A DNA stretch of 64,000 nt, from positions 33,258,191 through 33,322,190 of the forward strand of contig NC_035161.2 in NCBI RefSeq assembly GCF_001659605.2, written 5' to 3'. The DNA is from Manihot esculenta. Taxonomy: Eukaryota; Streptophyta; Magnoliopsida; Malpighiales; Euphorbiaceae. Both the position numbers and the translations under genes were made by a program. The notes under the pieces were generated by a model. The model ran no database searches and was not told where the DNA came from. It saw only the letters and a list, made by a program, of their open reading frames with translations. Of the stretch, positions 49,709 to 62,310 are shown piece after piece. Numbering within the stretch: position 1 is the first letter of the stretch; the number at the start of each line of letters is the position of its first letter.

Positions 49709-51420
49709 TCAAGCAAGGCGGAGTTCATGGGATCCAAACCCTCCTCCATTGGCCGTGGGGTGGCCGTGTTGCAGCCGGAAAGCATACAAGTTGGATGCTC
49801 CATTTGCAATTGTAATTGCTGACTCATAATCTCCTTCATTCTCCACTAAACCGTATTGCAGATCCTCACATTTCGCTTCCTTAAATTTTTAAAAAGAAAA
49901 ATAGAGAGAGAATGTTATCACCTTTTTTTAAAGGAAATTGCATGAATTTCTAAGGGAATTTTAGATTCTTACAAATTCAAGCAGAAGGTCTCCATGTCTT
50001 TCCTCTAAATTTCTTACCTGAAATCACAAAAATTTTAGATTCTTAGAATTTAACACAAGTTTAAGATGTCAATTGATATATATGTTTTCTTTACTAACCT
50101 TCTTTCTGCAGGTTTCTGTCTGTGTTTTGATCACATGATACTGGAAAACATGCATCAACAATAGTTAGTGATGCAAATATCAGATATATAGTCTTGGATT
50201 GCTAGTGATGAACACAACTTTTCATCTAATTATATATTTAATTCACAATTTTATTTTTTTTTCTTTTTTACTTTAAAGGGAATATAATGCAGGAGAAGAC
50301 AAAATTTTTATTTTATTCTATTTGAATGATAAAGAGGAAAGGGGAATTTTAATTTGTAAAAAAAAAATCATTAATTATAATATAGTAATATTATAATATG
50401 TGATTTAAACATCTACTTACTGAAGAAAAAAATTATTAAAATTAATTTAATTGATAAAAATGATAGTTTTTTTTCAATTAATTAAGATGTGATTTTGTTG
50501 AAAACTCTTTAATATTATTTATCTTAAATTAATAGAGAGAAGATGTATAAAAACTAATTAAGTCTAAAGAGATGTGTCAAAACTAATTATAAGAATATTT
50601 CTAATCATAAATATAAAAAGATATGGGAAAAAAAAGATAGAAATATAAGCACCATAGTAATTATATCTTCAGAATTCCACCAAATGAATGAACCCAAAAA
50701 CAAATTAAAGCAAAAGAAAATTTCAAAGCCACAGATCTAAAAGAGAAATATAATAAGTAATAAAATTCTAACCTTCCTGTCACGTACAAACTCCAATGCA
50801 GAAGCCATTCTTTCCTCAAGATCGCGCAGCTCAAGGATGCTCACATCATTTAAATCCTCACCCATCCTCTGCCTGTTAAAATAACATATTTTTTTAAAGA
50901 AAATATCTTGCTTTAATAATTAATTAGAAGTTAATTACCTGATGTCTCTTCTCAGCTTGTTATTGATCTCTCTCAGCTTTCCTAGGTGCTCTTGCATTCT
51001 CTGCAAATCATCCTCATCATTAAGCAGATAAACAATATTCAACAACCTTATAAAGCTCGTAGATCAAACAACAAAAGAGGGATTCAACCTCATAATGCGT
51101 GCTCCACAGATCTATCCCTAAAGCCTTCTGATACTGATCAAACATCTTCTTTGTCCTGCAGGGTTATCATTAGGGTTTGTTCTGCAAACCCTACAAGTAA
51201 GTAAAGAAAATGAAGTTGATCTATGTACTTACGTTATGGTAGGGCTAATGAACTCATGGAATTTTCCAGTATTCGAGAACATGATAAGAGAAACTTTAGC
51301 ATCACAAAGAACAGTGAGCTCTTGTGCTTTCTTGAAAATTCCATTTCTTCGCTTGGAGTAGGTGACCTGCCTGTTAGTAGAATTCTCAATCCTCTTGATC
51401 TCGATCTTTCCACGACCCAT
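49709..51420 (-). CDS. TM6: B-class MIKC MADS-box protein, TM6 lineage (paleoAP3)
   Basis: A floral homeotic transcription factor that forms heterodimers with PISTILLATA-type proteins and specifies petals and stamens. Seven exons: 51420-51233, 51155-51089, 51000-50939, 50872-50773, 50140-50099, 50017-49973, 49879-49709, giving 224 residues. The MADS domain begins [29 protein letters not shown] (residues 1-60). The I region has [18 protein letters not shown]. The K domain (about 85-165) shows the AP3-type stretch [18 protein letters not shown]. The C-terminus has the PI-derived motif ([11 protein letters not shown]) and ends [10 protein letters not shown]. That ending is the paleoAP3 motif, which euAP3 proteins of core eudicots have lost; TM6 proteins keep it. 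Exon number and sizes are those of AP3/TM6 genes. It is divergent from the next gene, with 1.7 kb between start codons. Confidence 0.93.
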
Positions 51421-53146
51421 GTTTTGTTTCTTCCCGTTGATATGAAACTCCAGTTACCCACTGGACAAAATGATGGAATCTGATCTGAGAGAATGGGTGG
51501 ATGTGCATAAGCTTGTTGAATGGTAAAGAGAAGACGGGAAAGAAAATAGAAAAGGGAGGTTTCTATATCGGGAGAGAGTGAACGAAAGTAGATTGTTTTG
51601 TAACTAAGAAGAGTTGCGAGAGTGTTTGATAGGCTAATGGTGGTAACGTGTCATGTTGGGAAGTGCATTGAACACGACAAGACATAATAACTACAATTTT
51701 ACTTTGCATCGTTGATAAGCCCTTTCCTTAAACCTGTCTTTAAGTGTACAATGTTATGGATAAATGAAACAAGCAGATAATTCTTTAGTTTTGTGATGGG
51801 TTTAACATTCATTAAACCATGCATGGAAAGAAAGAAAATAAAGGTTTTGTTTGGATGAAATGAAAATTAAAAAGAAAATGAGAAAAAAATATTTTTATTT
51901 TGTTTTTTATTTAGAAAGCTAAAATTATAAAATATTATGTGTTAAATACTATATCATTCTTTTACTTTTATAAATTCCATAAATTATATATGGGTATAAT
52001 TGTAATTTAATTAAATGATAAGATTTTACTCCAATATAGATAGTTATTTTCCTTTTTCACTTATTTCCTTCAAACTTTTTATAAAAAAATATTTTTTATT
52101 CTTTTTTTCACCTTTTATCTTTCTCTCTTTAATTTTCAACCATCCAAACAAAGGGTTGAGCAAAGATCACACAAGGGGGGAAAAAATTCCTACTAGTGCT
52201 GGAAATCCCATCATTAGTAGGTCCCATTTAGAGCTGAAGTTACAATCTAAAAGGACATTTTTTTTCTTAAAAAAAAACTCACGTAGATATTATTAAAAAA
52301 TATTTAATTATTTTATAGTTTGTATAATTAAAAATGTTAAATTTAATATTTTTCTGCTAACATGTTTAAAATATATTTTTAATAACAATACCATAATAAT
52401 ATATACCTGTATTTATTCTGATTGAATTCACAGTGTTTAACCTAATTAAAAATAAAATAAAAACAAATAAATTACATAATTTATTATCTCAACATGATAA
52501 GCATAGACGTACATGTACATGAACATGTGGTGTATCTAATTAATAAGCATAAACTCTATCAATTTATAAATAATATATAAGATAAAATTATAATAAATAT
52601 TATATAAAATAAAATTATAATTTGTTTCATTCATAAATAATTATTAATAATTTTGTACATATGTTCTTACATAGGATATTGGCTTTGAAGATTAGAACAA
52701 ACAGTGAGGAGTAAAAGGGCCGTTTTGGTAAATGTTTGAAAAGCCCATCACCGGCCCTTTGGACACAAGGCTAACGGATTCATTGGTCCAATTAATGACT
52801 TGCGGATAATTCTCTGGATATTCTAATAATATATTCTCATATTTTAGAATTAATAGTTTTTTTTTTTTCCGGAGAAACAGATTTTCCTTAAAAAAATTAT
52901 AATTATTGTTACGAAATTAGTTGGAAAGACATTTCAGTCGGACCTATAATTTTCGAATTCGAATTCCGGAGCGAATTGTACCGATATATAATTACTTCAC
53001 GAAGCAGTCAGCGACGACTCCGATTCCCGTGATTCGATTTTGCATTTGTTTTTCCTGTACGTTTCCATGAAAATTCTTAGATTCAGAAGCTCACTTCTCT
53101 TTCAATTGGGCTTTAATTTACTTTTCTTGATACAATTATATTAGAA
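51421..53146. other. Shared upstream region of TM6 and the MCRS1-like gene
   Basis: The divergent promoter region. I looked for a CArG box, CC(A/T)6GG, and saw no perfect one. Short-lived AT-rich blocks at 51,840-52,140 and 52,260-52,680 resemble small repeats. The last 200 bases before 53,147 look like a 5' UTR. Confidence 0.5.
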
Positions 53147-56100
53147 ATGGCAGCTCTAGCTGCTTCAGTTCTGTCATGGATTCCGGAAGATGATCTCTTG
53201 TTGAAGAACGCCGTTGAGGTATAATTGTCTTCTCATTCTTGCTCAATCCCTTCGCTGTTCCCACTTATGATTCCCATACACTTGAAATTTACTCTCTCTG
53301 ATTTCGTTTTCCTGCTATTTTCAAACCCTAGGAGATTTTCGGAATTGATATTTTGAATCAGCTTGTGAAGGACAGTATGCGAGAATGTTTTTTCTTGCTT
53401 TTTCATTTTGGTTTTCCTTGTTACTGCAGGCTGGCGCTTCTTTGGAAGCACTTGCTAAAGGAGCGGTGAGATTCTCGCGAAAATTTACTGTCGGAGAATT
53501 GCGCGAGAGGTGGTATTCTCTCCTCTATGACCCTGTTATTTCAGCTGAAGCTTCTGCTCGCATGGTGGAATTTGAACTTTCTGTCCCCAATTCTGGAGTT
53601 AGTGCAGATGTTTCTGCTAAAAGAAAGTATGAAAGCGTTCGACGAATGTACCATGCTATGAAGAAGAAAACTTGTGCACGACCTGGTAATTCTCCTAGTA
53701 TCGGTTTTCTTGCTGCACAGGAGGTTAGTTATCATGACAATATGCCCTTTGATGGTAGGGCACAAGGTGAAAGTTGCATATTTGGAGACCGTAATCAAAA
53801 CAATTTTGGGTTTGTTGGGAAGGAATGCTATAATGAATTTCCTTTGGAGGTTCCGTCTTTTGATAAAGATAATGTGAGAGACGGATTGGTTGACTTTCCG
53901 AGTGGCGAGAGAGTTAAGGAAATGGCATTGGCATGTCCTTTGCCACAGAGCAGTGCTTCGTTTCATGCAGAGGGACTTTCCTCTCCACTAGCAATATGGG
54001 AAACGATAGAGGACATTTCTGCTCCTGCAATGCCAATCGGTGTAAACATTGAAGATAAAGGTCAAGAAGAAGCGTTGATGCATCGTGACGGTGTGGAAGT
54101 GGATGGTAATAAAATGAGTTTATCACGAATGAATGTTGTCGAACCGGGTGCAATATTGCAAGATAAACATGACGTTGATGTACTTAATAATTCAAACACA
54201 ATCTCAGAATGTGATTATGCAGACCTTTCAGAGTCACTCTTAAACTTTGCAAATGAAGATGAGCTGCTTTTAGTGGATGCAGATGGGAAAGACACGGCTG
54301 ATAAATTTTGTTACGATGGCGCTTTGTTGAATTCTCCTATTGTTATTCAGAATACAGCATCGGATTTTAAAGAATCGCAGACAATAGTTTCAGATAAAAG
54401 CCTTGGAATTCCTGCCAATGCATGCCCTGCAGAATTAGAGCCTATTGCTGAGGGGACACTTTCTAGTGATGTTGAGCAGCATGGTCATTTGTGTGCAGAA
54501 ATCAATTTGCCATCATCCAGAGCAGCAGCAAATACACGGTCTACGGAGAACTATGATGGAGAGATGGAGTGTACTTTAAATAGCGAAGACCCTGACATCC
54601 CGTCAAATGATGATATTTTTTTCTCTAAAGAATTTACTGCTTCTGTGATGAGAACAAAATCTAAGGAGGCTTGTTACTCATCTTTCTCGTATGCTAATAT
54701 AAAGGATGGCAAACAAGAGCAAAGCTTGATGAAGAAAGAAGCAAATCCTGCACAATCTCGTTTTGCTTCCCAGATTACAAGACTGCACATGTTGCCAGCA
54801 ACCAGCTCAGGTAACCACCTTGTTGGCCGTGGAGTAAAATGTGAATCTCCTGATGATGGGGCATGCGGACAGGCTAGCAATGCTTCTGGAGACATTTATG
54901 AGTGCAGAACAGCCCAGGCTACTCTAATTTCTGGCTCAGAGGCGTCTCATGCTTGTAACCCCACGGGTTTGCCATTTTTTGCAAAACCATGCTCCCCTAA
55001 ACAAGTTACGTCAGTACCAGAAACTGAACCCTTAACGTTAAATGAGGAAGAATCTGAGAGTGACGATGAAATTCCATCATATTCTGAGATAGAAGCCATG
55101 GTAATCAGACTAGATTTGTAATTAATAATTAGGGGATTCATCTAAATCTTCTGTTCTATTTCACTCGTCTCTAACTTCTTTCTGTGGTTAACTTTTTTTT
55201 TTTCAGATACTTGCCATGGACTTGTGCCCAGATGATAATACAGATTCTTATAATACGGAAGGTAGCTCTCCAGTGTCTCTCTTTTGGTGCATTTTCCCGT
55301 TGAACATGCAAGTTTACCCTTGAAACTGCATTGGAAATTCTGCTGCTCTAGCAGTTACAAACTTACTTATTACTTGGGCTAGTATTTATTTGCATTTAGA
55401 TGATAATCTGCTTTCAAATTATGTTTAATATCTCCAGGTCATTACCAATTTATTATACCTAGTGAAGGGAGCCAGTTAATTAACTAATAAGAGAAATATG
55501 TTGATACTTGTAAGCCTCTAAGTTGAAAAATCAACTTTAGTTTCTCAAGATAAATAGTTTGAGCCCTTTCTTTCTCAATTTCAGTCTCAATGTATCAAAA
55601 TGAGGATACCAGAAGGAAAATTACAAGATTAGAACAGTGTGCTCAATCATCCATACAAAGAGCCATTGCATCTCGAGGTGCACTCGCTGTCTTGTATGGG
55701 CGCCACTTGAAGCATTATATAAGGGAAACCGAGGTATGTTAATCTTTCTATTTTTGCTTATTGTTAATGTTCGAGCAAGATAGAGTCTTTTTTGTAAGTG
55801 GCCTCCTCCTGCCTTGCAGATCATACTTGGCAGAGCAACAGATGATATGGATGTTGATATTGACTTAAGAAGAGAAGGACCTGCCAACAAAATTTCAAGA
55901 CGGCAGGTGGCAGTGGTTTCAGTGTCTTCTTATGCAATTGTTACTCAAATTTGCATAAATAGATGATCAGACATAGCATAATCATTTCCTTTTTCTTTTA
56001 TTTCATGTTGGATGTTTTCTTTTTAATTTATTAATAGAGATGAATAACCCAAAGCAGTTGCACTTTCTGACATATTTATTATTTTCCATGATTTTGTACT

Positions 56101-56893
56101 ATACAACTGATTCTGACATAGGGAATTAGAAATAAGAACAAAGAAACTAAGAAAGTTGAAGCAACTAACGTGAAATAGTACTTATTTGGGATCTCTCTCT
56201 CTTTTGGCCCCTTTAATAATGTATCTGAATATTTTAGAGATAATTGAGTTCAAGCCAGGGCCCTGACATTACCTTGGCAATTCTGTAGTTCAGAGCAAAC
56301 TCATCTACTTCTTTGTGACTTTGTAAACTGCTCTATTTAATCCATACCATCCAGATGTTACATTGTGACTTTCATAACTCCAATCATGCCAATCAAATGC
56401 TGCCATTTCAGCGTATTGACATCCTGTTTTGCCTCTAATTGTATGGAAGTGTGACTGCTTGTTTCCCTTGTTGCTAGGCACTAGTAAAAATGGAAGCAGA
56501 TGGTTCCTTCTTGTTGAAGAATATTGGTAAGAGTCTTGTATTTTTGAATGGCAGAGAAATTGCTTCTGGACAGAGTACGAGACTTACCTCAAATAGTTTA
56601 ATTGAGGTATGTATCTTCCCATCATCTCCCTGTTTGATAAGCTTTAGACTCTATTAAATTGGTTTTTTCTGCCTTATATCTTATTTATGCTCTTCCTTTG
56701 TGATTATTATTTCACTTGCATTGATCTGTTGTGTTGTAACGAGAGTAAACAATGATATCACTATCTGCAGATTGGGGGAATGGCATTTGTGTTTGAAATT
56801 AATAGCAAATCTGTGAGGCAGCACCTAGCAAATGCCACCAAAATCCACAAACAAAACAGTATCAAATTTGAACGGTCCGAAGGGATTGCATGA
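53147..56893 (+). CDS. EMB1967: FHA-domain protein, MCRS1/EMB1967-like
   Basis: Relatives of microspherule protein 1, a nuclear subunit associated with the INO80 chromatin remodeller in other eukaryotes; the Arabidopsis gene is embryo-essential (EMB1967). Seven exons: 53147-53218, 53430-55100, 55207-55261, 55585-55733, 55820-55906, 56478-56606, 56771-56893, giving 761 residues, near the family length. The N-terminal MCRS_N domain covers about residues 10-130 (WIPEDDLLLKNAVEAGASLEALAKGAV, then RWYSLLYDPVISAEASARM and RKYESVRRMYHAMKKK). A long acidic, poorly conserved middle is encoded by the large exon 2. A C-terminal FHA domain lies at about 620-760 (GALAVLYGRHLKHYI, ILGRATDDMDVDIDL, KISRRQALVKMEADGSF, and IGGMAFVFEIN). 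FHA domains bind phosphothreonine. The RRQA turn in place of SRxHA is usual for this family. Confidence 0.92.
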
Positions 56894-59648
56894 GTAGAGG
56901 AAGGCCGTCAACTGTTTCCTTTATCTCCTATATTAAGCAGCTTAGGTGAAGAAAAATCAGTTTTATCGCAGTCTACCCTTGAGTTGGACGTACCCTGTCC
57001 AACTATAAATATATGTGTATATATATATATATACATATGATACAGAAAGTTTCATTTATTTTCCACTAATCATGTATATGGCTATACTGAATATATGAAA
57101 TGTAGTTGATCATTCATCTAGTTCTTGTAAAAAGAGGAAGATAAAAAATAATTAGAAAAAAAAAACAGTAACAAGGGAGGATATAGCTGGGGACAATTGG
57201 TCTAGTCCAGTAAATTTTTCTTTAGATTGTGGTCAATGGTTTCCCATAATCATTTTTTATTGCTTCCACCATGATCTCACATACATATTTTAACTTATTG
57301 TACTCCACAACTAGAAACATCCATGGACCAAGGGGACAGAAAGAGAAAAGGACCATAATGGATGTGCTTGTGGTTGTCTGGTAATTGGCAGCACTTACTA
57401 GGAAACTTGCATTATTTCTCCTGTTGATGATCAATAATGCAGAAACCAATTACAAGATGGAGACAAACTTCTGATCACGTGATGGATTAGATGACGAGTG
57501 AGGTGTTAAATAACTGATATAAATTTACTCATAGTGTACTTTTTACTCATTTGTGGTGCTGCAGAGTTTGGTGATATGTGACTTCAACAGACTATTTATT
57601 ATATGGCCAAGTGCAAAGGGACCCTTTTGCACCGCACTACTTTTTTTTTTTTTATTTGTGTGAGAAACTTTGCTTGCACTGCATTAGATAGGCATGTACT
57701 CTACATTTACTGCTCTGCCTCTGTTACATGGAAAGATCTTTAAATTTCTAGTGTCTAGAAATGTAGATAGTACAATACTCTCACCAGCTACTTGGCTGCT
57801 ATCTTACATGGGGAGATCTGAAAATCAGGGTCTCATTCAACTTGTCCTTGTTAACTGCACAGTCAATATTTATTTTCCAGTCATTCTTACGGCTGAAAGA
57901 GCATTGTAATTCAGTCAATTTAAGCTCCAATTTTTGGTTGAAATGTTGAATTTGTTTTTGTTTTAATATCTTTTCAATTATAATATATATATATATATAT
58001 CTGTGTGTGTGTGTTTTTCTCAATACTAATTCTAATAGTAACCTCAATCTTATCTAACTGCTGCAAGGTAATAAAAAGGGGGATTATATGTTTTTTTGAA
58101 TAAAATGGAAATTAAATAACCGAGAAAATAGAAAGAATTGAAGCCCATTATCAACGCAAGAATGAAATTCAATTAGTTTTATATTTGAGAATTATATAAT
58201 AATTACAATTTATTTCTATTTTCAAGTTAGCAAGTTATTTTGAAACAATTGAAATCATATAAAAAGTTATAATTTGGCAAGTTATCAGGCTAAAACATAA
58301 TTTCTTTTTTCTAATACTTAAAATCCTTGCATCACGTGGTGGAACTTTGAGGTTTAAACCCTTATTTTAAGTTAAAATGTAATATTATTTATTTATTTAT
58401 TTTTAAATAAATACAATATACCCAACGAAAAAATAATTTGATTTAATTTAAATATGTAATTTTGAATGATGTAAAGTCCAATATAATCTTCTGTATTTGT
58501 TTTATTACAATCAAATATTGGTGTTTTACACTTGCGAAATATAATAAATTTTATTCTTTTAATGAAGATAAAATAATATTGAAGTAAAATATCTAAATAA
58601 ATAGATGTCGTAGGAGTATATATATATATATATTTTTGAAAAACAACAACAATATAACATTTGGTGAATGTGGTGGCTATTTTATAGGAAAGTTAGTAAT
58701 GAATTAAAGAATAAGCAAAGCAACCACTTTATAACTAACCACCACAAAACTATTTTAAGCCCTCCCTGTGCACCCACCCACCACCTTCCTAACCTCAGAT
58801 GCTCCTTAAACACAACAACTTCCTTATACCATCTCTTGATATTATTTATTTCTGTATTACATATTCTACCATCAAAATCAATAATTAAGTGTACATACGT
58901 TTTATATTTTAGAAAAATTAAAGGAAAAAAGAAAAGAAAATATGAAATCATTACCAATGATGAAACCACCGAAATTAAAGATGCAACATCTTCATTTCAT
59001 CAATCAGCTTTCCTTTTGCCTGCAATTGGTAAGGCTGTTTGGAGACTCTAATAACCTTCCACTCTATTTTAAGATTTTTCATATGCCAACCAGCTAAACA
59101 ATTATGGGTGATTTTTAAAATTATAAAGTTTCAATTATATATAATTAATAATGGAAAACAAAGTCTAAATGTATCATTCTAATACCTTATTTATTATATT
59201 ACAAATTTAGTTAATCAAATTCTTATAGAATTCAATATTAAGTAACTAACTTATTTTTCAAAATATTAAAACATAAAACGCATACTAGCTAATTATATAG
59301 AAAAAATGAATAATGATGGAGGTAGAGGGTAATCAACGACCAATGACAGCTCAACAGAAGGAAATAAACTTTAGCTAACCAATAAATTAACATGCAATTC
59401 AAATCTTTAAATTCAAAGAAAAATTTTTAGAACCCTCACGGTCTCCACAAAACCACCCCCAAGAATTTAAGGACCCAAATTTCTACTCAACAACAAAAAC
59501 CCATCTCTTTCTTCCTTGTCTTCTCCATTACTCCCACTTCCTACTTTTGATTCTCCTACTCAACACTTCGCCATCTTCCTTATCTTATCTCGTTTCTTAC
59601 ATCTTCAGGACTCCACACTCATTCAATTCTTTACTCAAAATCCATTGA
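56894..59648. other. Intergenic region between MCRS1-like and LRR genes
   Basis: 3' UTR of the MCRS1-like gene to about 57,080, then AT-rich DNA with TA microsatellites near 57,013-57,035, 57,983-58,000 (followed by TG) and 58,617-58,631. A 127-codon frame at 58,668-59,051 has no recognisable domain. The last 250 bases are CT-rich, a likely leader for the LRR gene. Confidence 0.55.
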
Positions 59649-60944
59649 ATGGCTGATCTCATCCATTTTTATTTGTCCTCACATCACCTTCTTCTTCTTC
59701 TGCTGCTGCTTACTCTGGCGGGCTTGTTCACAGTTGAATCGAAGACCTATTGGCGGGATGTTGAGGTTTTGAAAGAGCTTAAAAATGGGCTTGACCCAGC
59801 CTCTGTTACTCCTGGCTCCTGCTTGAGCTCTTGGGACTTCTCTGTTGACCCTTGCGATCATTTATTCAGTGAACGATTTACTTGTGGGTTCAGGTGCGAC
59901 CTTCTTGTCTCCGGCTTCAGTCGAGTCACTGAACTCAGTCTTGATCAGGCTGGTTACACTGCTTCGCTTGCTAACATTACTTGGAATCTACCTTATTTGG
60001 ACACTTTAGACCTTTCGAGCAACAATTTCTACGGCCAGATTCCCGAGTCTTTTTCCAACCTTTCTCGTCTGAGTCGACTCGGCCTTTCAGGAAACTGGTT
60101 TTCTGGACAGATACCCGTGTTCCTCGGCTCACTCGCTAACCTCGAGGAGCTATACCTCGATAACAACATCCTTCAGGGTACAATTCCTGCGACTTTGAAT
60201 GGTCTAATTAGCTTAAAAAGGCTCGAAATTCAATCCAACAAGCTATACGGTGAGTTTCCCGAGTTGGGTTCCCTGAAGAGCCTCTACCTTTTAGACGCTA
60301 GTGACAATGCCATATCTGGTAAAGTCCCAGCTACGCTCCCATCATCTCTTGTTCAAATCTCCATGAGAAACAACAGCTTAGAAGGAACCATCCCAGAAAG
60401 TTTCAGAAACCTGGGTTATTTACAAGTAGTGGATCTGAGTCACAATAAACTGAGCGGCTCAGTCCCTTCTCTTCTCTTCAACCATCCATCTCTTCAACAG
60501 CTCACTCTCTCTTTCAATTACTTCACCACCGTGCAATCACTGGCACGGTTTGGTCCTCCGACAACAATCCAGAGTGAGCTGATTGCCGTTGATATGAGCA
60601 ACAATCAACTTCAAGGATTTTTACCCTCGTTTCTGGCCTTAATGCCAAAGCTCTCTGCATTGTCACTAGAGAACAACAAATTTACAGGGATGATACCAAC
60701 CCAATTCGCCATTAAAACAGCGGTGCCCGGATCAGGATTCTTGGCGTTTCAGAGGCTGCTGCTTGGAGGGAACTACTTGTTTGGACCAATACCGGTGCCG
60801 TTGATGGAGCTGAAAGCAGGGAGTGTGGATGTGAGACTGAATGATAACTGCTTGTACTGGTGTCCGGTTACATTGTTTTTCTGTGAGGGTGGTGATCAGA
60901 AATCGTTAATGGAGTGTAAAAGCTTTAACCCTTTTATTCCCTAA
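59649..60944 (+). CDS. Secreted leucine-rich repeat protein, intronless
   Basis: A single open frame of 431 residues. A signal peptide (residues 1-31, a leucine run then GLFTVESKTYWRD) leads into an LRRNT-type cap (LKELKNGLDPASVTPGSCLSSWDFSVDPCDHLF, with paired cysteines). About ten plant-type LRRs follow, with the LxxLxLxxNxxxGxIP pattern, from about residue 95 to 390 (for example TLDLSSNNFYGQIPESF and LEELYLDNNILQGTIP). The C-terminal cap is cysteine-rich (NDNCLYWCPVTLFFCEGGDQ). There is no transmembrane segment or kinase, so it is probably an apoplastic protein. Arabidopsis has similar intronless LRR proteins (the At4g03010 type, as I remember). No ligand or role can be inferred. Confidence 0.88.
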   Translation: MADLIHFYLSSHHLLLLLLLLTLAGLFTVESKTYWRDVEVLKELKNGLDPASVTPGSCLSSWDFSVDPCDHLFSERFTCGFRCDLLVSGFSRVTELSLDQAGYTASLANITWNLPYLDTLDLSSNNFYGQIPESFSNLSRLSRLGLSGNWFSGQIPVFLGSLANLEELYLDNNILQGTIPATLNGLISLKRLEIQSNKLYGEFPELGSLKSLYLLDASDNAISGKVPATLPSSLVQISMRNNSLEGTIPESFRNLGYLQVVDLSHNKLSGSVPSLLFNHPSLQQLTLSFNYFTTVQSLARFGPPTTIQSELIAVDMSNNQLQGFLPSFLALMPKLSALSLENNKFTGMIPTQFAIKTAVPGSGFLAFQRLLLGGNYLFGPIPVPLMELKAGSVDVRLNDNCLYWCPVTLFFCEGGDQKSLMECKSFNPFIP

Positions 60945-62310
60945 GCAAATCCATGTAGATGTAGTAGTTATTGATCTTGTGTCTTGCTCTTGTTAATAAT
61001 TAATATGTCTATTGCTCGCTTTACGTGATTTTTTCTTTTTATTTTTTCTTTATCTTATGCTGCTTAAATGCCAAACAAGTTTTAATTTGATAATAAAATT
61101 AAATAAAGTATAGGATGAAGTTAGCCTTAATTATTTCTTCGGCCATTTAAACTTAAATATTTTGCAATCACAATGCAGCACGACCTAAACATATTATTAT
61201 AATTTTTAATTATTCAAGTCTACAAAATAATTTGTTAGATGGTATAATATGATAAAAAGATAAAAAAATTAAAAGGAAAAGGGAAGAAGGAAGAGGAAAG
61301 TGATAATAATATCTAATCAAAGATGAAAAGTTATTTTTGATGAGAAATTTTTATATGAATTCGGTTTAATATATGAATACAAGTAATGTAATGTTTTTTG
61401 GACCGAATCAATAAGTCTTTTTCTATTTTCAAAACCAATTTTAGTCTAATATCACCCGAGAGGTTCACCCAGCCCATAAACATTCTATCCCAGTGAAAAA
61501 CATAAATAGTGCGGTGAGCGTGGAGGGGATCAAACGCACGACCACCTTCAGATCTTCAGTCCGACGCTCTTCCAACTGAGCTATCCCCGCTCATCATTTA
61601 ATTTGTTCTATTGCCATAATATTAATGAATTCAATGAGATTCATCATCATTAATACTCCAGATCCTAAAATCCTAATGCTGTATCAGGAAAGAAAATTGA
61701 TTACTAAATAATTCATATCTAAAAATTACTTGTCATATATGGCCCCACTCACGCCATCTCGTGCTCATTACACAAGACGGCTCAGGATTACTTGGATCTA
61801 TCCAAACTCCCAACCCACCCTCACCCTCACCCCCTACCCATCATGAAATTCCCACTTCATTCATCCTCTCCTCCTCACTTCCCACTCATTGCAACACAAC
61901 TTATTAATATCTCAAACCCCCCCAACCAACCATCCATCCCACAAAGTGTTTGCTTCTTTATTAAGGCTGATAAGTTTTAAGCAAATAGTTTACATTCAAG
62001 GTTACTAATCATGGCATAATCTTTTGTTTGATTGTCTTGTTAATAAGTGAATAGAAATGCTAACGGCAAGACAACTCGCCGGTCTTAGAAAAAAAAACTA
62101 TGTGAATGGAAAGATGAACTGGTATAGTATTAAAATATTAACAAACAGAAAATAAATTAGAAATTTAGTATCCTCTACCTAATAAATAATTTAAAAGGGC
62201 ATATAGATTCTTATAAAACTTGGACGGAAGCGAGTTGTATAAAAAGCTTGAAAATATGCTGCTCAACGTTCACCGCAATTTCAGAGCGTTAATTTTATGC
62301 ATCAGATTAT
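60945..62310. other. Spacer between two LRR genes
   Basis: Contains the LRR 3' UTR, the tRNA-Phe-like locus (61510-61590) and a C-rich stretch near 61,790-61,940 with no real gene. Nothing else was seen. Confidence 0.55.
61510..61590 (-). tRNA. tRNA-Phe(GAA)-like gene with enlarged T arm, possible pseudogene
   Basis: The minus strand begins GCGGGGATAGCTCAGTTGG, the normal acceptor, D arm and internal A box of eukaryotic tRNA-Phe. It has the anticodon loop CTGAAGA with GAA at 61557-61555. The 3' acceptor strand TCACCGC and discriminator A are present. The anticodon stem keeps five pairs with one G-U. Between anticodon stem and acceptor there are 30 bases where nuclear plant tRNA-Phe has 22, and the B box reads GTTTGATCC in place of GTTCGATCC. 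The normal T stem cannot form with a seven-base loop. So transcription and folding are doubtful. It could be a decayed gene or the head of a tRNA-derived SINE. Confidence 0.7.

Noticed and set aside
53541..53966. 141-codon minus-strand frame opposite MCRS1-like exon 2
   Set aside because: The plus strand encodes a clear MCRS_N domain; the antisense frame has no domain or promoter-like context.
58668..59051. 127-codon frame with Asn/Lys/Thr-rich translation
   Set aside because: AT-driven composition, no domain, no splice partners and no supported start context.
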